Shown: piece by piece, positions 45,110-54,762 of the stretch
Position numbering within the stretch: the first letter of the stretch is position 1
Layout of the letters: each line of letters opens with the position of its first letter
Assembly (NCBI RefSeq): GCF_002866825.1
Contig: NZ_PKUS01000013.1
Location: 62,001-126,000 of the forward strand
Length of the DNA: 64,000 nt
Direction of reading: 5' to 3'
DNA from: Pseudohalioglobus lutimaris
GTDB taxonomy: Bacteria; Pseudomonadota; Gammaproteobacteria; Pseudomonadales; Halieaceae
The notes under the pieces: model-generated
Seen by the model: the letters and a program-made list of their open reading frames with translations, nothing else
Database searches by the model: none
What the model was told of the DNA's origin: nothing
Program-made: the position numbers and the translations under genes

Positions 45110-46354
45110 TTATTTGCAGTTGGTGCGCAGCAGCAGGCGCTTGAATACCACGGCATTGTGGTCCCCAGGATCGCGCTCGGGTTCCTCGGCCAGCTCCACA
45201 TTGGGGAAGCGTCGGTATAGCTCGGAGATGGTCAGGTACAGTTGGCGCTTGGCCAGTGCTGCTCCAATGCAATAGCGTGGGCCGTAACCAAACATCACGT
45301 CCGGGTCGAAAACGCGTTCTACATCGAAGGTCTCCGGGTTTTCGTAGTACTCCGGGTTGTGGTCCTTAAGGTGGGGCATCATCAGTACCATCACGCCCTT
45401 GCGCAGTTGTTCGCCCATGAACTCCATATCGCGGGGCGCGTAACGGGCAAAGCCCATCTTTGAGGAAACCCCCCAGCGGTTTATTTCGCTGAAGGCATTG
45501 GCGAAGGCTTCCGGGGTGGCCAGGGCCTTGTCTATCTGGTCCTTGTTTTTCAGCAGCGCATAGACCGACCATTGCTGGGCGACCAGCGTGGTGTCGGCCC
45601 CGGCACCGATCAGCGCCAGAATCAGGGTGATGATGTCGCCTTCTTCAAAACCCTCATTCTCGGACTCGATACGCAGAAGAGTGGAGAGGAAATCGTCCTG
45701 CTCCGGGGTTTCGCGGCGCTCGGCAATCACTTCCTTGATGATGTCGATGGCGCGATTGGAGTCCTGTCGGGCGGCCTCGCGCTGTTCGTCGGAGATGGTC
45801 GGGTTCCAGGTCTCGGTGAAAGTAAGGATCACCTGCTTGATCTGTGGCCAGTACTTTTCCGGGATGCCCACCATACGGGTGATGGAGATGAACGGAATGT
45901 GGTTGGCGATTTCCTCAATGTAGTCAAAGGTCTCGGGCTCACCCAACTGGTCGAACAATTTCTTCACTTCCGGCTCGATCTTGGCCTGGATATTGTCCAC
46001 GACGTTGCGCGAGAAGGCCGGTGCCGTGACCCGGCGCACCAGGCGGTGATGGTCATGGTCCGCCAGCAGGCTGTGGCCGATCATGGCGCGCTCAAAATTG
46101 CTCCATTCGTCAGCGGGCGGACGTTGCGGGGCGAATTCCCAATCATAGAAGTCGGAGGACAGGGGTTCTTCTTTCCAGCACTGCATGATGTCTTCCATGC
46201 GGGTCATGATCCACGCCTGCCAGGGCTCGTACCAGACCAGGCGTCCGCGTTCGGCCAGCGCCAGGCACTGGGGAACCGGGTCGGTCATATAGGCCTGTGA
46301 ATTCGGATTAAAAATCTCTGCCACGGGGGGCAATGCTGCGGCGGCCTCGGCCAT
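45110..46354 (-). CDS. Cytochrome P450
   Basis: 414 residues, soluble bacterial class. I-helix AGADTT in LIGAGADTTLVAQ near residue 246. K-helix ExxR is EINR. The haem-binding loop is FGYGPRYCIGAALAKRQ near residue 357 with the Cys thiolate. Substrate unknown; the 3-ketosteroid oxygenases at 24-26 kb make a sterol or terpenoid plausible, which is inference. ATG at 46354 has GGAG 6 nt upstream; a longer frame to 46474 would run through the promoter. No ferredoxin or reductase neighbour. Divergent from the antiporter. Confidence 0.9.
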   Translation of the reverse strand: MAEAAAALPPVAEIFNPNSQAYMTDPVPQCLALAERGRLVWYEPWQAWIMTRMEDIMQCWKEEPLSSDFYDWEFAPQRPPADEWSNFERAMIGHSLLADHDHHRLVRRVTAPAFSRNVVDNIQAKIEPEVKKLFDQLGEPETFDYIEEIANHIPFISITRMVGIPEKYWPQIKQVILTFTETWNPTISDEQREAARQDSNRAIDIIKEVIAERRETPEQDDFLSTLLRIESENEGFEEGDIITLILALIGAGADTTLVAQQWSVYALLKNKDQIDKALATPEAFANAFSEINRWGVSSKMGFARYAPRDMEFMGEQLRKGVMVLMMPHLKDHNPEYYENPETFDVERVFDPDVMFGYGPRYCIGAALAKRQLYLTISELYRRFPNVELAEEPERDPGDHNAVVFKRLLLRTNCK

Positions 46355-46367
46355 GTTCTGCTCCAGA

Positions 46368-46437
46368 ATCAATACAGTCGACAAAAGTATACATCTGTGC
46401 ACGTTTGTCGCAAGTGACAATTCGGTAAAGTATTGAT
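46368..46437 (-). promoter_or_regulatory. Promoter/operator region of the P450 gene
   Basis: On the minus strand, TTGCGA (46413-46408), 16 bp and TATACT (46391-46386) form a plausible promoter. CGACAAA (46379-46385) and TTTGTCG (46404-46410) form a perfect inverted repeat that flanks the -10 and overlaps the -35. An outer pair ATCAATAC (46368-46375)/GTATTGAT (46430-46437) surrounds it. This is suggestive of a repressor site, such as a TetR-type protein. No regulator gene is adjacent. Confidence 0.5.
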
Positions 46438-46581
46438 CGCGTGGATCTGGCCCGGCGCCTTCGGTACGCTTCACACAGCAGGGTTTCCGACCCTGAACAG
46501 GGCCGGGTCAAAGACTGTCCCTGCGTGTTAGCATGCAGCCAACACGGTGGGGAATCAGCACGACAGGGAGGGAGGACCATC

Positions 46582-47853
46582 TTGACCCGGGGAAAACGCA
46601 TAATGTGGCTTCTGGTGGCCGCGGCCCTGCTGCCTTCGGCCGTCTGGGCCAGTGGTGCCAGCGAGGAGTTCACGCGGACGTCACTCGCCCTGATCCTGAT
46701 GATTACCCTGGCCGACATCTCCGGCCTGCTGTTTGAGCGCATGGGCATGCCCGAACTGGTGGGCGAAATCTGTGCCGGTATCCTGCTGGGCAACCTTGCC
46801 GTGGTGGGTATTGATTTCAACTTCTCGGCGCTGCTGCGCGAGAGCCAGTTCATGACTTACTCGTCGGAGCTGGCGTTGGTGCTCCTGCTGTTCCTGGTCG
46901 GCCTGGAGTCGGACATGAAAGACCTGTTGCGGGTGGGGCGCAATGCCACCGCAGTTGCCTGCGCCGGTGTCGTGCTACCCGTGACGATGGGGCTGGGCGC
47001 CAGTGCCTTGCTGGGCATTAACGGCGGTTTGCAGGGTTGGTTTGTCGGCGCCATGCTCGCGGCGACTTCCGTGGGCATCACCGCAAAGTTGCTGGCGTCG
47101 CACGGGCTGATCAAATCGCAGTCTGCTGAGGTGATTCTCGGCGCCGCTGTGATCGATGATGTGATGGGCATCCTGCTGCTTGCGGTGCTTGCCAGCGTGG
47201 CGGTCAGCGGAGAATTTGCTTACACGGATCTGTTCCTGATTATCGGCAAGGCGCTGCTGTTTTTCGCCGGCGCGCTGTTTGTCGGCCAGAAGCTGATGCC
47301 CGAAATCGTGCAGATGGTCGCTCTCACCAAGCACGCCAGCATCTGGACCGGTTTCGCCTTCTGTCTGGCACTGGGCGTTGCCCAGATCGCCGCCTTCGCC
47401 GGCCTGGCACCGCTGATCGGCGCCTTCGTCGCCGGCCTGCTGCTGGACGATGTGGACTTCCGGGTGGGCGACACGCTGCAGAAGCACACCCTGGAGGAAC
47501 TGATACGACCCATCAGCGATATCCTCATCACCATATTCTTCGTGGGTATCGGCGCCCTGGTGCAACTGGAGGTGCTGTTGGACCCGAAGATGCTGGCCAC
47601 AATCGTCTTTCTCACTGTCGTGGCGATTGTATCCAAGGGCTTCTCCGGATTCCTGGTGAAAGGCGAGGGCTTCGATCGGCTGGGTATCGGTTTTGGTATG
47701 ATCCCGCGCGGTGAGGTAGGGCTGGTATTCGCCGCGTTTGCTTTTGCCCACGGCATTTTCCTGCCCAACACCTACAGCGCGCTGGTGCTGGTGGTGCTGT
47801 TGTCCACCGTGCTCGGGCCGGCGTTGCTCAAACCCAGGCTGTCACACTTCTAG
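46582..47853 (+). CDS. CPA2-family cation:proton antiporter (Kef-type)
   Basis: About 423 residues with twelve to thirteen predicted membrane helices. Near residue 50 ERMGMPELVGEICAGILLGN is typical of the CPA2/Kef transporter N-terminus. GAAVIDDVMGILLLAVL carries the conserved Asp pair of the ion-binding site near residue 194, and GMIPRGEVGLVFA lies near the C-terminus. The soluble RCK/TrkA_N domain of KefB/C is absent. The start is probably TTG 46582, because GGAGG lies 6 nt upstream and it adds a basic N-terminus (TRGKRI); ATG 46603 is the alternative. It could exchange Na+ or K+ for H+. Confidence 0.85.
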   Translation: MTRGKRIMWLLVAAALLPSAVWASGASEEFTRTSLALILMITLADISGLLFERMGMPELVGEICAGILLGNLAVVGIDFNFSALLRESQFMTYSSELALVLLLFLVGLESDMKDLLRVGRNATAVACAGVVLPVTMGLGASALLGINGGLQGWFVGAMLAATSVGITAKLLASHGLIKSQSAEVILGAAVIDDVMGILLLAVLASVAVSGEFAYTDLFLIIGKALLFFAGALFVGQKLMPEIVQMVALTKHASIWTGFAFCLALGVAQIAAFAGLAPLIGAFVAGLLLDDVDFRVGDTLQKHTLEELIRPISDILITIFFVGIGALVQLEVLLDPKMLATIVFLTVVAIVSKGFSGFLVKGEGFDRLGIGFGMIPRGEVGLVFAAFAFAHGIFLPNTYSALVLVVLLSTVLGPALLKPRLSHF

Positions 47854-48776
47854 CGCTCGCCCAGCATTGCTTTCAGGTGTGCTTCCACACAACGGGCCAG
47901 GGCGTGCAGGTCATAGCCGCCCTCCAGTGAGGAGACCAGTCTACCCCCGGCACTTTGCTCTGCCTGTTCACACAGTCGTCGGGTCACCCAGGCGAAGTCG
48001 TCATCCACCAGGTTGAAGTCCGCCAGCGGGTCCGCCTGGTGGGCGTCGAAGCCGGCGGAGACCATGACCAACTGCGGTTTGAATGCGGCCAGTCGCGGCA
48101 GCCAGTGTTCGCTCACGGCGGCGCGAAATTCAGCGCCCGAGCTTCCTGCGGGCAGCGGTACGTTGACGATATTCTGCGCAGGCTCAGCATGCGCGCTGTG
48201 CGGGTAGAAGGGGTGTTGGAATGTGGAGCAGAACAGGAAGCGCTCATCGCCGCTGACGATATCCTCTGTGCCATTGCCGTGGTGTACGTCAAAGTCGACA
48301 ATGGCGACCCGTTCCAGACCATGATGCTCCACTGCGTGGTAAGCCCCCACGGCAATGTTATTGAACAGGCAGAAGCCCATGGCCCTGCTGCGTTCCGCGT
48401 GATGCCCGGGCGGGCGTACGGCGCAGAATACCTGGTCGACCTCACCGGACATGACCATGTCCACAGCCTGTATTACCGCGCCGGCTGCGAGCAGTGCGGC
48501 CTGCAGGGTGAACGGGTTCATGCTGGTATCGTCGTCCAGTGAAACCTGCCCGTGCTCTGGCGACTTGCGATAAACCGTCGCGATGTAGTCAGCGCCATGC
48601 GCCGGCAGTAACTTTTCGCGGGCGGCCGGCAGGGCGTCATACTGGCGCAGGGCCATATCCAGCCCGGTGGCGATCAGCCGGTCATTGATGGCGGCCAGGC
48701 GCGCCGGCTGCTCCGGGTGGTAGGAACCCATGTCGTGCAGCTGGCACTGGTGGTGCGTGATGTAGCCGATGCTCAT
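47850..48776 (-). CDS. Histone-deacetylase-family (class II-like) deacylase
   Basis: 308 residues. The catalytic His pair is His125-His126 in RPPGHHAERSRAMGF. Zinc ligands are Asp163 and His165 (DFDVHHGNGT) and the Asp in SAGFDAHQADP. EGGYD lies near the C-terminus. Related bacterial enzymes remove acyl groups from acetyl-CoA synthetase lysine (AcuC), polyamines (acetylpolyamine amidohydrolase) or other amines. It is divergent from a Pat-type acyltransferase gene across 129 bp, so a protein-deacetylase role resembling AcuC is attractive but inferred. GGAG precedes the ATG. It overlaps the antiporter stop by 4 bp (convergent). Confidence 0.9.
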   Translation of the reverse strand: MSIGYITHHQCQLHDMGSYHPEQPARLAAINDRLIATGLDMALRQYDALPAAREKLLPAHGADYIATVYRKSPEHGQVSLDDDTSMNPFTLQAALLAAGAVIQAVDMVMSGEVDQVFCAVRPPGHHAERSRAMGFCLFNNIAVGAYHAVEHHGLERVAIVDFDVHHGNGTEDIVSGDERFLFCSTFQHPFYPHSAHAEPAQNIVNVPLPAGSSGAEFRAAVSEHWLPRLAAFKPQLVMVSAGFDAHQADPLADFNLVDDDFAWVTRRLCEQAEQSAGGRLVSSLEGGYDLHALARCVEAHLKAMLGER

Positions 48777-48905
48777 GCGTGTACTCCGTTTTCAGTGATC
48801 TTGCCTCTTGCTCCGGGGGCGTGCAACAGGTGACACCAAATTGTGCTTATACTTTGCGCTGGATCATAACCCGGCGACGTCGTCCGTCGCAGACTGACTC
48901 ACTCT

Positions 48906-51587
48906 ATGAGAAAGCACTATCTTGAAAGCGTATTCGGGCCAGCCTCGGTAGTCGTTGTCTGTGATGGCGACTACTGCGGTATCGGCATGCAGGTATTGCG
49001 CAATTTGCGTGAGAGCGGATACCAGGGCAAGGTCTTCGCGGTGATGCCGGACTGCGAGGAAGCCTGCGGGGTACCTGTTTTTGCCTCTGTGGCGGCCATA
49101 GACGAGCCGGTGGAGCTGGCGGTTATAGCCGCGCGGGCTGCGACCCAGCCAGCGCTGCTGCGCCAGTGCGGCGAGCACAAAATTGCCGCTGCAATTGTGC
49201 TTTCCGGCGGCTTTAGCGAAACCCAGGAAAGCGGGCTGGCACTGCAGAACGAGCTGGTGGAAATTGCACGCGGATGCGAGATTGCGTTAGTGGGGCCGCG
49301 CTGCCTGGGCATCGTGCGTCCAGCCAACAAGCTGAATGTCTCCTCGGCACGCAGCCCGGTGGCACCGGGCAAGGTGGCACTGGTAACCCAATCGGGCGCT
49401 TTCTGCGCATCGCTGCTGGACTGGGCCGACAGCAATGGCTTTGGCTTCTCCGCGGTGGCGTCACTGGGTGCGACCTCGGCGGTAAAAATGGGCGACGTGC
49501 TGGATTACCTGGCCCAGGACCCCCACACCCACAGTATCCTGCTTTACGTTGAGCGCATCACCGACGCGCGCCTGTTTCTCAGCGGGCTGCGCGCTGCCGC
49601 GCGTCTCAAGCCGGTGGCGGTGATCAAGTCCGGCCGTAACGAGGCGGGGGAGCGCGCCGCGCTGGCGCATATCCATACGCCGCTGGGCAGCGACGCGGTA
49701 TTCGACGCCGCTATACGTCGCGCCGGTGCCGTGCGTGTCACCGTGGTGAGTCAGCTGATTGCAGCGGCGACGATTCTGGCCACGGGTGCCCGGGTAAAGG
49801 GTTCGCGCCTGGCTGTGCTGACCAACGGCGGCGGTCCCGGAGTGATGGCAGCGGACTGGGCGGGCAGTCAGGGGGTACCGCTGGCGGAGCTCACCGCTGA
49901 GACCGTTGCCGCCTTGTCTGCTGTATTGCCCGGGCACTGGTCACACTGTGATCCTGTGGATATCCTCGGCGACGCCGATGGCGAGCGGTATCGCGCCGCC
50001 ACTGAAATCATCCTGGCGGACAAGAACGTCGACGGTTTGCTGGTATTGTGTACCCCCCAGGGCTTCACCGATCCGGCTGCCTGTGCGCAGGGTGTGATCG
50101 ACGGCGCACAGGGTGCGCGCAAACCGGTACTGACGTCGTGGATGGGCGAGCGGCTGGTCGCTTCCGGCCGTAAATTGCTGGTGGACGCCGGCATTCCGCA
50201 TTTCATCGCGCCAGAGGGCGGTGTCGATGCCTTTGGTTATCTCGCCAGCTACCGCCGTAACCAGACCGCCCTGTTGCAGGTGCCCGAACCCCTGGCGGAG
50301 AACCACCGGCCGGACGTCTACGCCGCGCAGACCATTGTTGATCACGCCCTGGCCGAGCGCCGTGAGATTCTTACGCTGGCCGAGTCCAAGGCTGTGCTGC
50401 GCGCCTTCAACATACCCGTGTTACCCAGCAGCAACGCGGACAATGCTGTGGATGCACTGGTGGCCGCGGAAAACGTTGGCCTGCCTGTGGCGATGAAGAT
50501 CAACTCCCCGGATATCCTGCACAAGTCAGACGTCGGCGGCGTACGCCTGAACATCCGTGAGTCGCGCTCCATTTTTACTGCCTTTGAGGAACTGATTCGG
50601 GACGTCGCAGAGCGTATGCCCGATGCACGGCTGCAGGGTGTGTGTATCGAACCGATGATCGACAGGCCGCATGCGCGGGAGCTGATGATCGGTATATCCC
50701 GGGACCCGGTGTTCGGGCCGGTCATTCACCTGGGCGCCGCCGGTACTGCCATCGAAATGCTCTCCGGCGAAACCCAGGTTGCCCTGCCGCCGCTGAACGA
50801 CTTCCTCAGCCGCGAATTGATCGACAGGACCGATGCCGCGCGATTCCTGCGCCAGTTCCGCAGCTACCCCGAGGCGGACCTGGGCAAACTTTCAGAGGTG
50901 CTGCAGCGAGTCTCCGAAATTGCCTGCGAACTGCCGAGTATCAATACGCTGGACATCAATCCGCTGCTGGTAGACGAGGAGGGGGTGATCGCCATTGGCG
51001 CGCGTATTACCGTGAAAGCGCCGGCGAGCAGTACCGTGCGTTACGGGCATATGGCGATTCACCCCTACCCGGCAAACCTGGAAAGCCTGATGATGCTCGC
51101 GGACGGCTCCGAAGTACTGGTGCGTCCCATTCGTCCGGAGGATGCGCGTAAGGAACAGGACTTTGTCAGTAACCTGTCGGCGCAGTCCAGGTACTTCCGC
51201 TTCATGCATGGCCTGGACAAGCTGACGCCGGACATGCTCGCGCGTTTCACCCAGATTGATTACGACCGGGAAATGGCGCTGGTGGCGATCGCGCCAGGGC
51301 AGGACGGGGGGCAGACGTTTCTCGGCGTTGCCCGCTACGTGATCAACCCGGACGGCAACTCCTGCGAGTTCGCGCTTACCGTCGCCGATGCCTGGCAGAA
51401 GCGCGGGGTGGGACCGAAGCTGATGGAGCGACTGATGCATGTGGCACGCGAGCGCGGCCTGGATACCATGATGGGTGAAGTGCTGGCGCAAAACCCGCGC
51501 ATGCTGCGTATGTGTAAACGTATGGGTTTCAGTGCCCTGCGCAGCCCCGATGACCCGGAGATCATTCTGGTGAGTCGTTCTCTGTAG
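48906..51587 (+). CDS. Pat-type protein lysine acetyltransferase (NDP-forming acyl-CoA synthetase fused to GNAT)
   Basis: 893 residues. Order of domains: CoA_binding Rossmann fold (about 1-130); Succ_CoA_ligase-like domains (about 140-470) with KSGRNEAGERAALAHIH; ATP-grasp (about 490-700) with PVAMKINSPDILHKSDVGGVR; and a GNAT N-acetyltransferase (about 725-890) beginning VRPIRPEDARKEQD. This architecture is that of E. coli PatZ/YfiQ and Salmonella Pat, which acetylate lysines such as that of acetyl-CoA synthetase. The acyl-CoA synthetase region may be catalytically inert, as in PatZ; the candidate phosphohistidine position (HIH) would need alignment. An HDAC-family gene is divergent. Confidence 0.9.
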   Translation: MRKHYLESVFGPASVVVVCDGDYCGIGMQVLRNLRESGYQGKVFAVMPDCEEACGVPVFASVAAIDEPVELAVIAARAATQPALLRQCGEHKIAAAIVLSGGFSETQESGLALQNELVEIARGCEIALVGPRCLGIVRPANKLNVSSARSPVAPGKVALVTQSGAFCASLLDWADSNGFGFSAVASLGATSAVKMGDVLDYLAQDPHTHSILLYVERITDARLFLSGLRAAARLKPVAVIKSGRNEAGERAALAHIHTPLGSDAVFDAAIRRAGAVRVTVVSQLIAAATILATGARVKGSRLAVLTNGGGPGVMAADWAGSQGVPLAELTAETVAALSAVLPGHWSHCDPVDILGDADGERYRAATEIILADKNVDGLLVLCTPQGFTDPAACAQGVIDGAQGARKPVLTSWMGERLVASGRKLLVDAGIPHFIAPEGGVDAFGYLASYRRNQTALLQVPEPLAENHRPDVYAAQTIVDHALAERREILTLAESKAVLRAFNIPVLPSSNADNAVDALVAAENVGLPVAMKINSPDILHKSDVGGVRLNIRESRSIFTAFEELIRDVAERMPDARLQGVCIEPMIDRPHARELMIGISRDPVFGPVIHLGAAGTAIEMLSGETQVALPPLNDFLSRELIDRTDAARFLRQFRSYPEADLGKLSEVLQRVSEIACELPSINTLDINPLLVDEEGVIAIGARITVKAPASSTVRYGHMAIHPYPANLESLMMLADGSEVLVRPIRPEDARKEQDFVSNLSAQSRYFRFMHGLDKLTPDMLARFTQIDYDREMALVAIAPGQDGGQTFLGVARYVINPDGNSCEFALTVADAWQKRGVGPKLMERLMHVARERGLDTMMGEVLAQNPRMLRMCKRMGFSALRSPDDPEIILVSRSL

Positions 51588-51975
51588 CGTCTTCTTCGCA
51601 GGCACACGTGGTTGCGGGGCAGGTTTTTATCGAGCCCAGCACCAGCGCACCGATGAGCATCAGCAGTGCGGTGCCGGCGCGGGCCCAGGGATTGCTGAGG
51701 GCAAAGACAATCGACGCGGTGCCCGCCGCGGCCATGGAACCAATGCCTACGCACTTGGCGCGCAGGGATACGCATCGTCTCTCTTCCCAGTTGTGGATCA
51801 TCGGTCCGAACAGCTCGCTGTCCAGCAGGCGCTGGTGCCACTGTTCGGAGGAGCGGGCAAAGAACCAGGCTGCCAGCAACACAAAGGGTGTGGTGGGTAG
51901 AACCGGTAACACGATCCCCGCTGCGCCCAGGGCAAGGAAGGTGACTCCCAGAGGTTTGTATAGACTGCGCCGCAC
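51562..51975 (-). CDS. ybaN: YbaN-family membrane protein (DUF454)
   Basis: 137 residues with two to three predicted membrane helices. The hallmark N-terminus GAAGIVLPVLPTTPFVLLAAWFFARSSE is followed by the basic EERRCVSLRAK segment. A C-terminal Cys-rich tail (CPATTCACEED) is unusual for the family. Function is unknown. It overlaps the 3' end of the Pat gene by 26 bp, convergently. Confidence 0.88.
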   Translation of the reverse strand: MRRSLYKPLGVTFLALGAAGIVLPVLPTTPFVLLAAWFFARSSEQWHQRLLDSELFGPMIHNWEERRCVSLRAKCVGIGSMAAAGTASIVFALSNPWARAGTALLMLIGALVLGSIKTCPATTCACEEDATENDSPE

Positions 51976-52085
51976 TGCAATTCTCGCCTGGTTCCCAAAA
52001 ACCGTGTTCAGGGTGATGAATTTCTGCTGTCACTGTGCCACAGTATTGACGCTGCTTACATAAAATCAATAATGAAGGAGTTGCC

Positions 52086-54752
52086 ATGAGTACTGTGTTC
52101 CCGGGGCGTAAGCGTTTCCTGGTATGTGCTGTTGCCGCCTGTTTCCTCGCCCCTTTGCCGGGTTTTGCTCAGCTGGAAGAAGTCATCGTTACCGCCCAGA
52201 AGCGCAGCGAATCGGTGCAGGACGTGCCTATTGCCATCACCGCTTTCGATGAAGAGGCGATGCGCGAGCGCCAGATTGTGGGCTTTGGGGACATGCGCTT
52301 CAGTGCGCCCAACGTCAATTACACCAAAGGCAACTTCACTGGAAACAACTTCCAGATCCGTGGCGTGGGCACCAACCTGGTCGCGGCATCTGCCGATTCC
52401 GGTGTCGGTATTCACGTCAACGAAGTGCCGATTTTCTCCCCGCGCCTGTTTGAGACCGAGTATTACGATGTGGCCCAGGTGGCGGTATTGCGCGGACCGC
52501 AGGGTACGCTTTATGGCCGCAACTCCACCGGCGGTGCCGTCAATATGATCACTAGGACCGCCCACGTCGACGCGCTGGAAGGCAACCTGGAAGGCCAGTA
52601 CGGCAACTACGATCACAAAAAGGTCATAGGTTATATAAACGTGCCCCTGGGGGATAATTTTGCCGCCCGCTTCGCCGGCCTCTGGCTGGAGCGCGACGGC
52701 TATACCGAGAATCTGTTTACCGGGAATGATATCGATGGACGAGACCAGTATTCCCTGCGTGCCTCGTTCAACTGGACGGGCGAGAACACCACGGCAGACC
52801 TGATGTTCTCCTACTTCGACGAGGACAGCACCCGCAGCCGCAGCCAGAAGCAAATGTGCGCCAACGACCCTTCAGGGTTGCTGGGCTGCCTGCCGGACCG
52901 GCTGGCTTTTGAAAAGCCTAATCCCAGTGCACAACTGTCCAATATTCTTGCCTCGGATGCGCTGCTGGGGCCCCTGGGCCTGTTCCCCTTTGGCTCCAAC
53001 AACCCCGGTGAAGAACCGCGTGACCTGCGCAAGGTTTTCGCCGACTTTGACCCTGTCTATAAAGCCGACGAGACGCTGGTCACCCTGGATATAGAGCACG
53101 AGATAGGCGATTACACAGTGGCCTTGGTGGCGGGCTACCAGGAAACTACCGTGCTTTCGCGCATGGATTACACCTGGAATGTGGGCCGCCCCATCGACAT
53201 TCCTGCGGCGCTTGAGTTCATTGCCCCGGAAACCTATGCCACCTTGTTCAGTGAGGGACTACCGTTGTCTGCGCCCTCCAGAAATGCGACCGGCTCGGTG
53301 GGTGGCAATATTGCCTACACGCCCCAGGGCCTGGAGTCCTTCGACCAGTCTGACCGCGACACGGACCAGTCGTCGATCGAACTGCGCCTGCAGTCTGACT
53401 ACGACGGGCCTTTCAATTTCCTGGTCGGCGGCTTCTGGATGGAAGTGGACATGCAGGACGACTACTGGGTGATCGCCAACGGCTTTGATTATGTGGCGGC
53501 GGTGGCCGGCTCGGTGGGCTTCCAGGACGGCTTTGGCTGGGTGGGCCCGCAGTTCAATACCGACACCGAGCAGTTCACCATTGAGTCCGAAGCCTTGTTT
53601 GGTGAGGTTTACTATGAACTGACGCCCGAACTCAAGATCACCCTGGGCGCACGCTACAATATCGATACCAAGGGTATCAGCGACCGGCAGATACTGCTCA
53701 ACGAGGACGCAGAAACCGGAGAGCGCCTGCTGCAGCCGCTGGGCGCAGACCAGCCGATTCCCGTGGCCTATCGCAACGACAGTGAGGAGTGGAAGGAGTG
53801 GACCGGCAGGGCGGTGCTCGACTGGGCCATCAACGGCGATACGCTGGCCTACCTGTCCTGGTCCCGTGGCTACAAGGGTGGTGGCTTCAACCCGCCCTTT
53901 GACCCGGTGGACTTCCCCAGCCAGACCGCGACATTTGACCCGGAGTTCGTCGATGCCTGGGAGGTCGGCGTAAAAAACACGTTGCTGGACAGCACCCTGC
54001 AGGCCAATTTTTCGGCGTTCTACTACGACTATGAGGGTATGCAAACGTCTAAAATTGTTAACCGTACCTCGTTCAATGAAAACACGGACGCCCAGATCTA
54101 CGGTCTGGAGGCTGAGTTCGTCTTCGCGCCCAGCGCCCGCTGGCAGTTCAACGCCAATGCCTCTTACCTGCACACTGAGGTGAAAGACTTTGCCAGTGTC
54201 GATCCCCGCGACCCCACGGGAGGGCGCGACGACGTTACCCTGATCAAGGACAACACCCAGGCCACCAACTGCGTGGTGTCATTGTCACCCGAGGAGTTTG
54301 CTGATGCAGGCGTGGGCGGACAGGTCAACAGCTGTCGTGGCTTGCTGGAGCAGGGCCTGCCGGTGACCGATGGCGTGCTCGAGGATCTCGACGGCAACCA
54401 GTTACTCAATTCACCCGAGTGGTCCATGAGCCTGGGAGGGCAGTACAACGCCAGCCTGCCCGGGGACTATGGCCTGTCGCTGCGCGTGGACTATTACTGG
54501 CAGGACGAGATGTACACGCGCCTCTACAATCGAGAGGTGGATAAAATTGATGCCTGGGATATCTGGAATGCCCAGGCCAACCTGGTGTCTCCGGACGAGA
54601 GCTGGTACCTGCGCGCCTACGTGAAGAACATCGCCGACGATAACCATTTCGTCGGTCAGTTCCTGTCCAGCGCCTCTTCAGGCCTGTTTACCAACGTATT
54701 TACCCTGGAACCGCGAACATACGGTCTGGCAATCGGCTATAACTTCCAGTAA
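52086..54752 (+). CDS. TonB-dependent outer-membrane receptor
   Basis: 888 residues. A signal peptide of about 27 residues precedes the TonB-box-like LEEVIVTAQKR (about 30-40). Plug domain features include VAVLRGPQGTLYGRNSTGGAVNMITR. A 22-strand barrel of about 700 residues ends in YGLAIGYNFQ. This is the sterol/oligosaccharide-receptor-like group often abundant in marine gammaproteobacteria; the ligand cannot be predicted. AAGGAG lies 6 nt before the ATG. It is followed after 10 bp by the patatin gene, so they are probably co-transcribed. Confidence 0.92.
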   Translation: MSTVFPGRKRFLVCAVAACFLAPLPGFAQLEEVIVTAQKRSESVQDVPIAITAFDEEAMRERQIVGFGDMRFSAPNVNYTKGNFTGNNFQIRGVGTNLVAASADSGVGIHVNEVPIFSPRLFETEYYDVAQVAVLRGPQGTLYGRNSTGGAVNMITRTAHVDALEGNLEGQYGNYDHKKVIGYINVPLGDNFAARFAGLWLERDGYTENLFTGNDIDGRDQYSLRASFNWTGENTTADLMFSYFDEDSTRSRSQKQMCANDPSGLLGCLPDRLAFEKPNPSAQLSNILASDALLGPLGLFPFGSNNPGEEPRDLRKVFADFDPVYKADETLVTLDIEHEIGDYTVALVAGYQETTVLSRMDYTWNVGRPIDIPAALEFIAPETYATLFSEGLPLSAPSRNATGSVGGNIAYTPQGLESFDQSDRDTDQSSIELRLQSDYDGPFNFLVGGFWMEVDMQDDYWVIANGFDYVAAVAGSVGFQDGFGWVGPQFNTDTEQFTIESEALFGEVYYELTPELKITLGARYNIDTKGISDRQILLNEDAETGERLLQPLGADQPIPVAYRNDSEEWKEWTGRAVLDWAINGDTLAYLSWSRGYKGGGFNPPFDPVDFPSQTATFDPEFVDAWEVGVKNTLLDSTLQANFSAFYYDYEGMQTSKIVNRTSFNENTDAQIYGLEAEFVFAPSARWQFNANASYLHTEVKDFASVDPRDPTGGRDDVTLIKDNTQATNCVVSLSPEEFADAGVGGQVNSCRGLLEQGLPVTDGVLEDLDGNQLLNSPEWSMSLGGQYNASLPGDYGLSLRVDYYWQDEMYTRLYNREVDKIDAWDIWNAQANLVSPDESWYLRAYVKNIADDNHFVGQFLSSASSGLFTNVFTLEPRTYGLAIGYNFQ

Positions 54753-54762
54753 AAATGGAGGC

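Noticed and set aside
52046-52074. TTGACG plus ATAATG as promoter of the TonB receptor gene
   Set aside because: With a 17-bp spacer the start point would fall after the ribosome-binding site, so the transcript would lack it.
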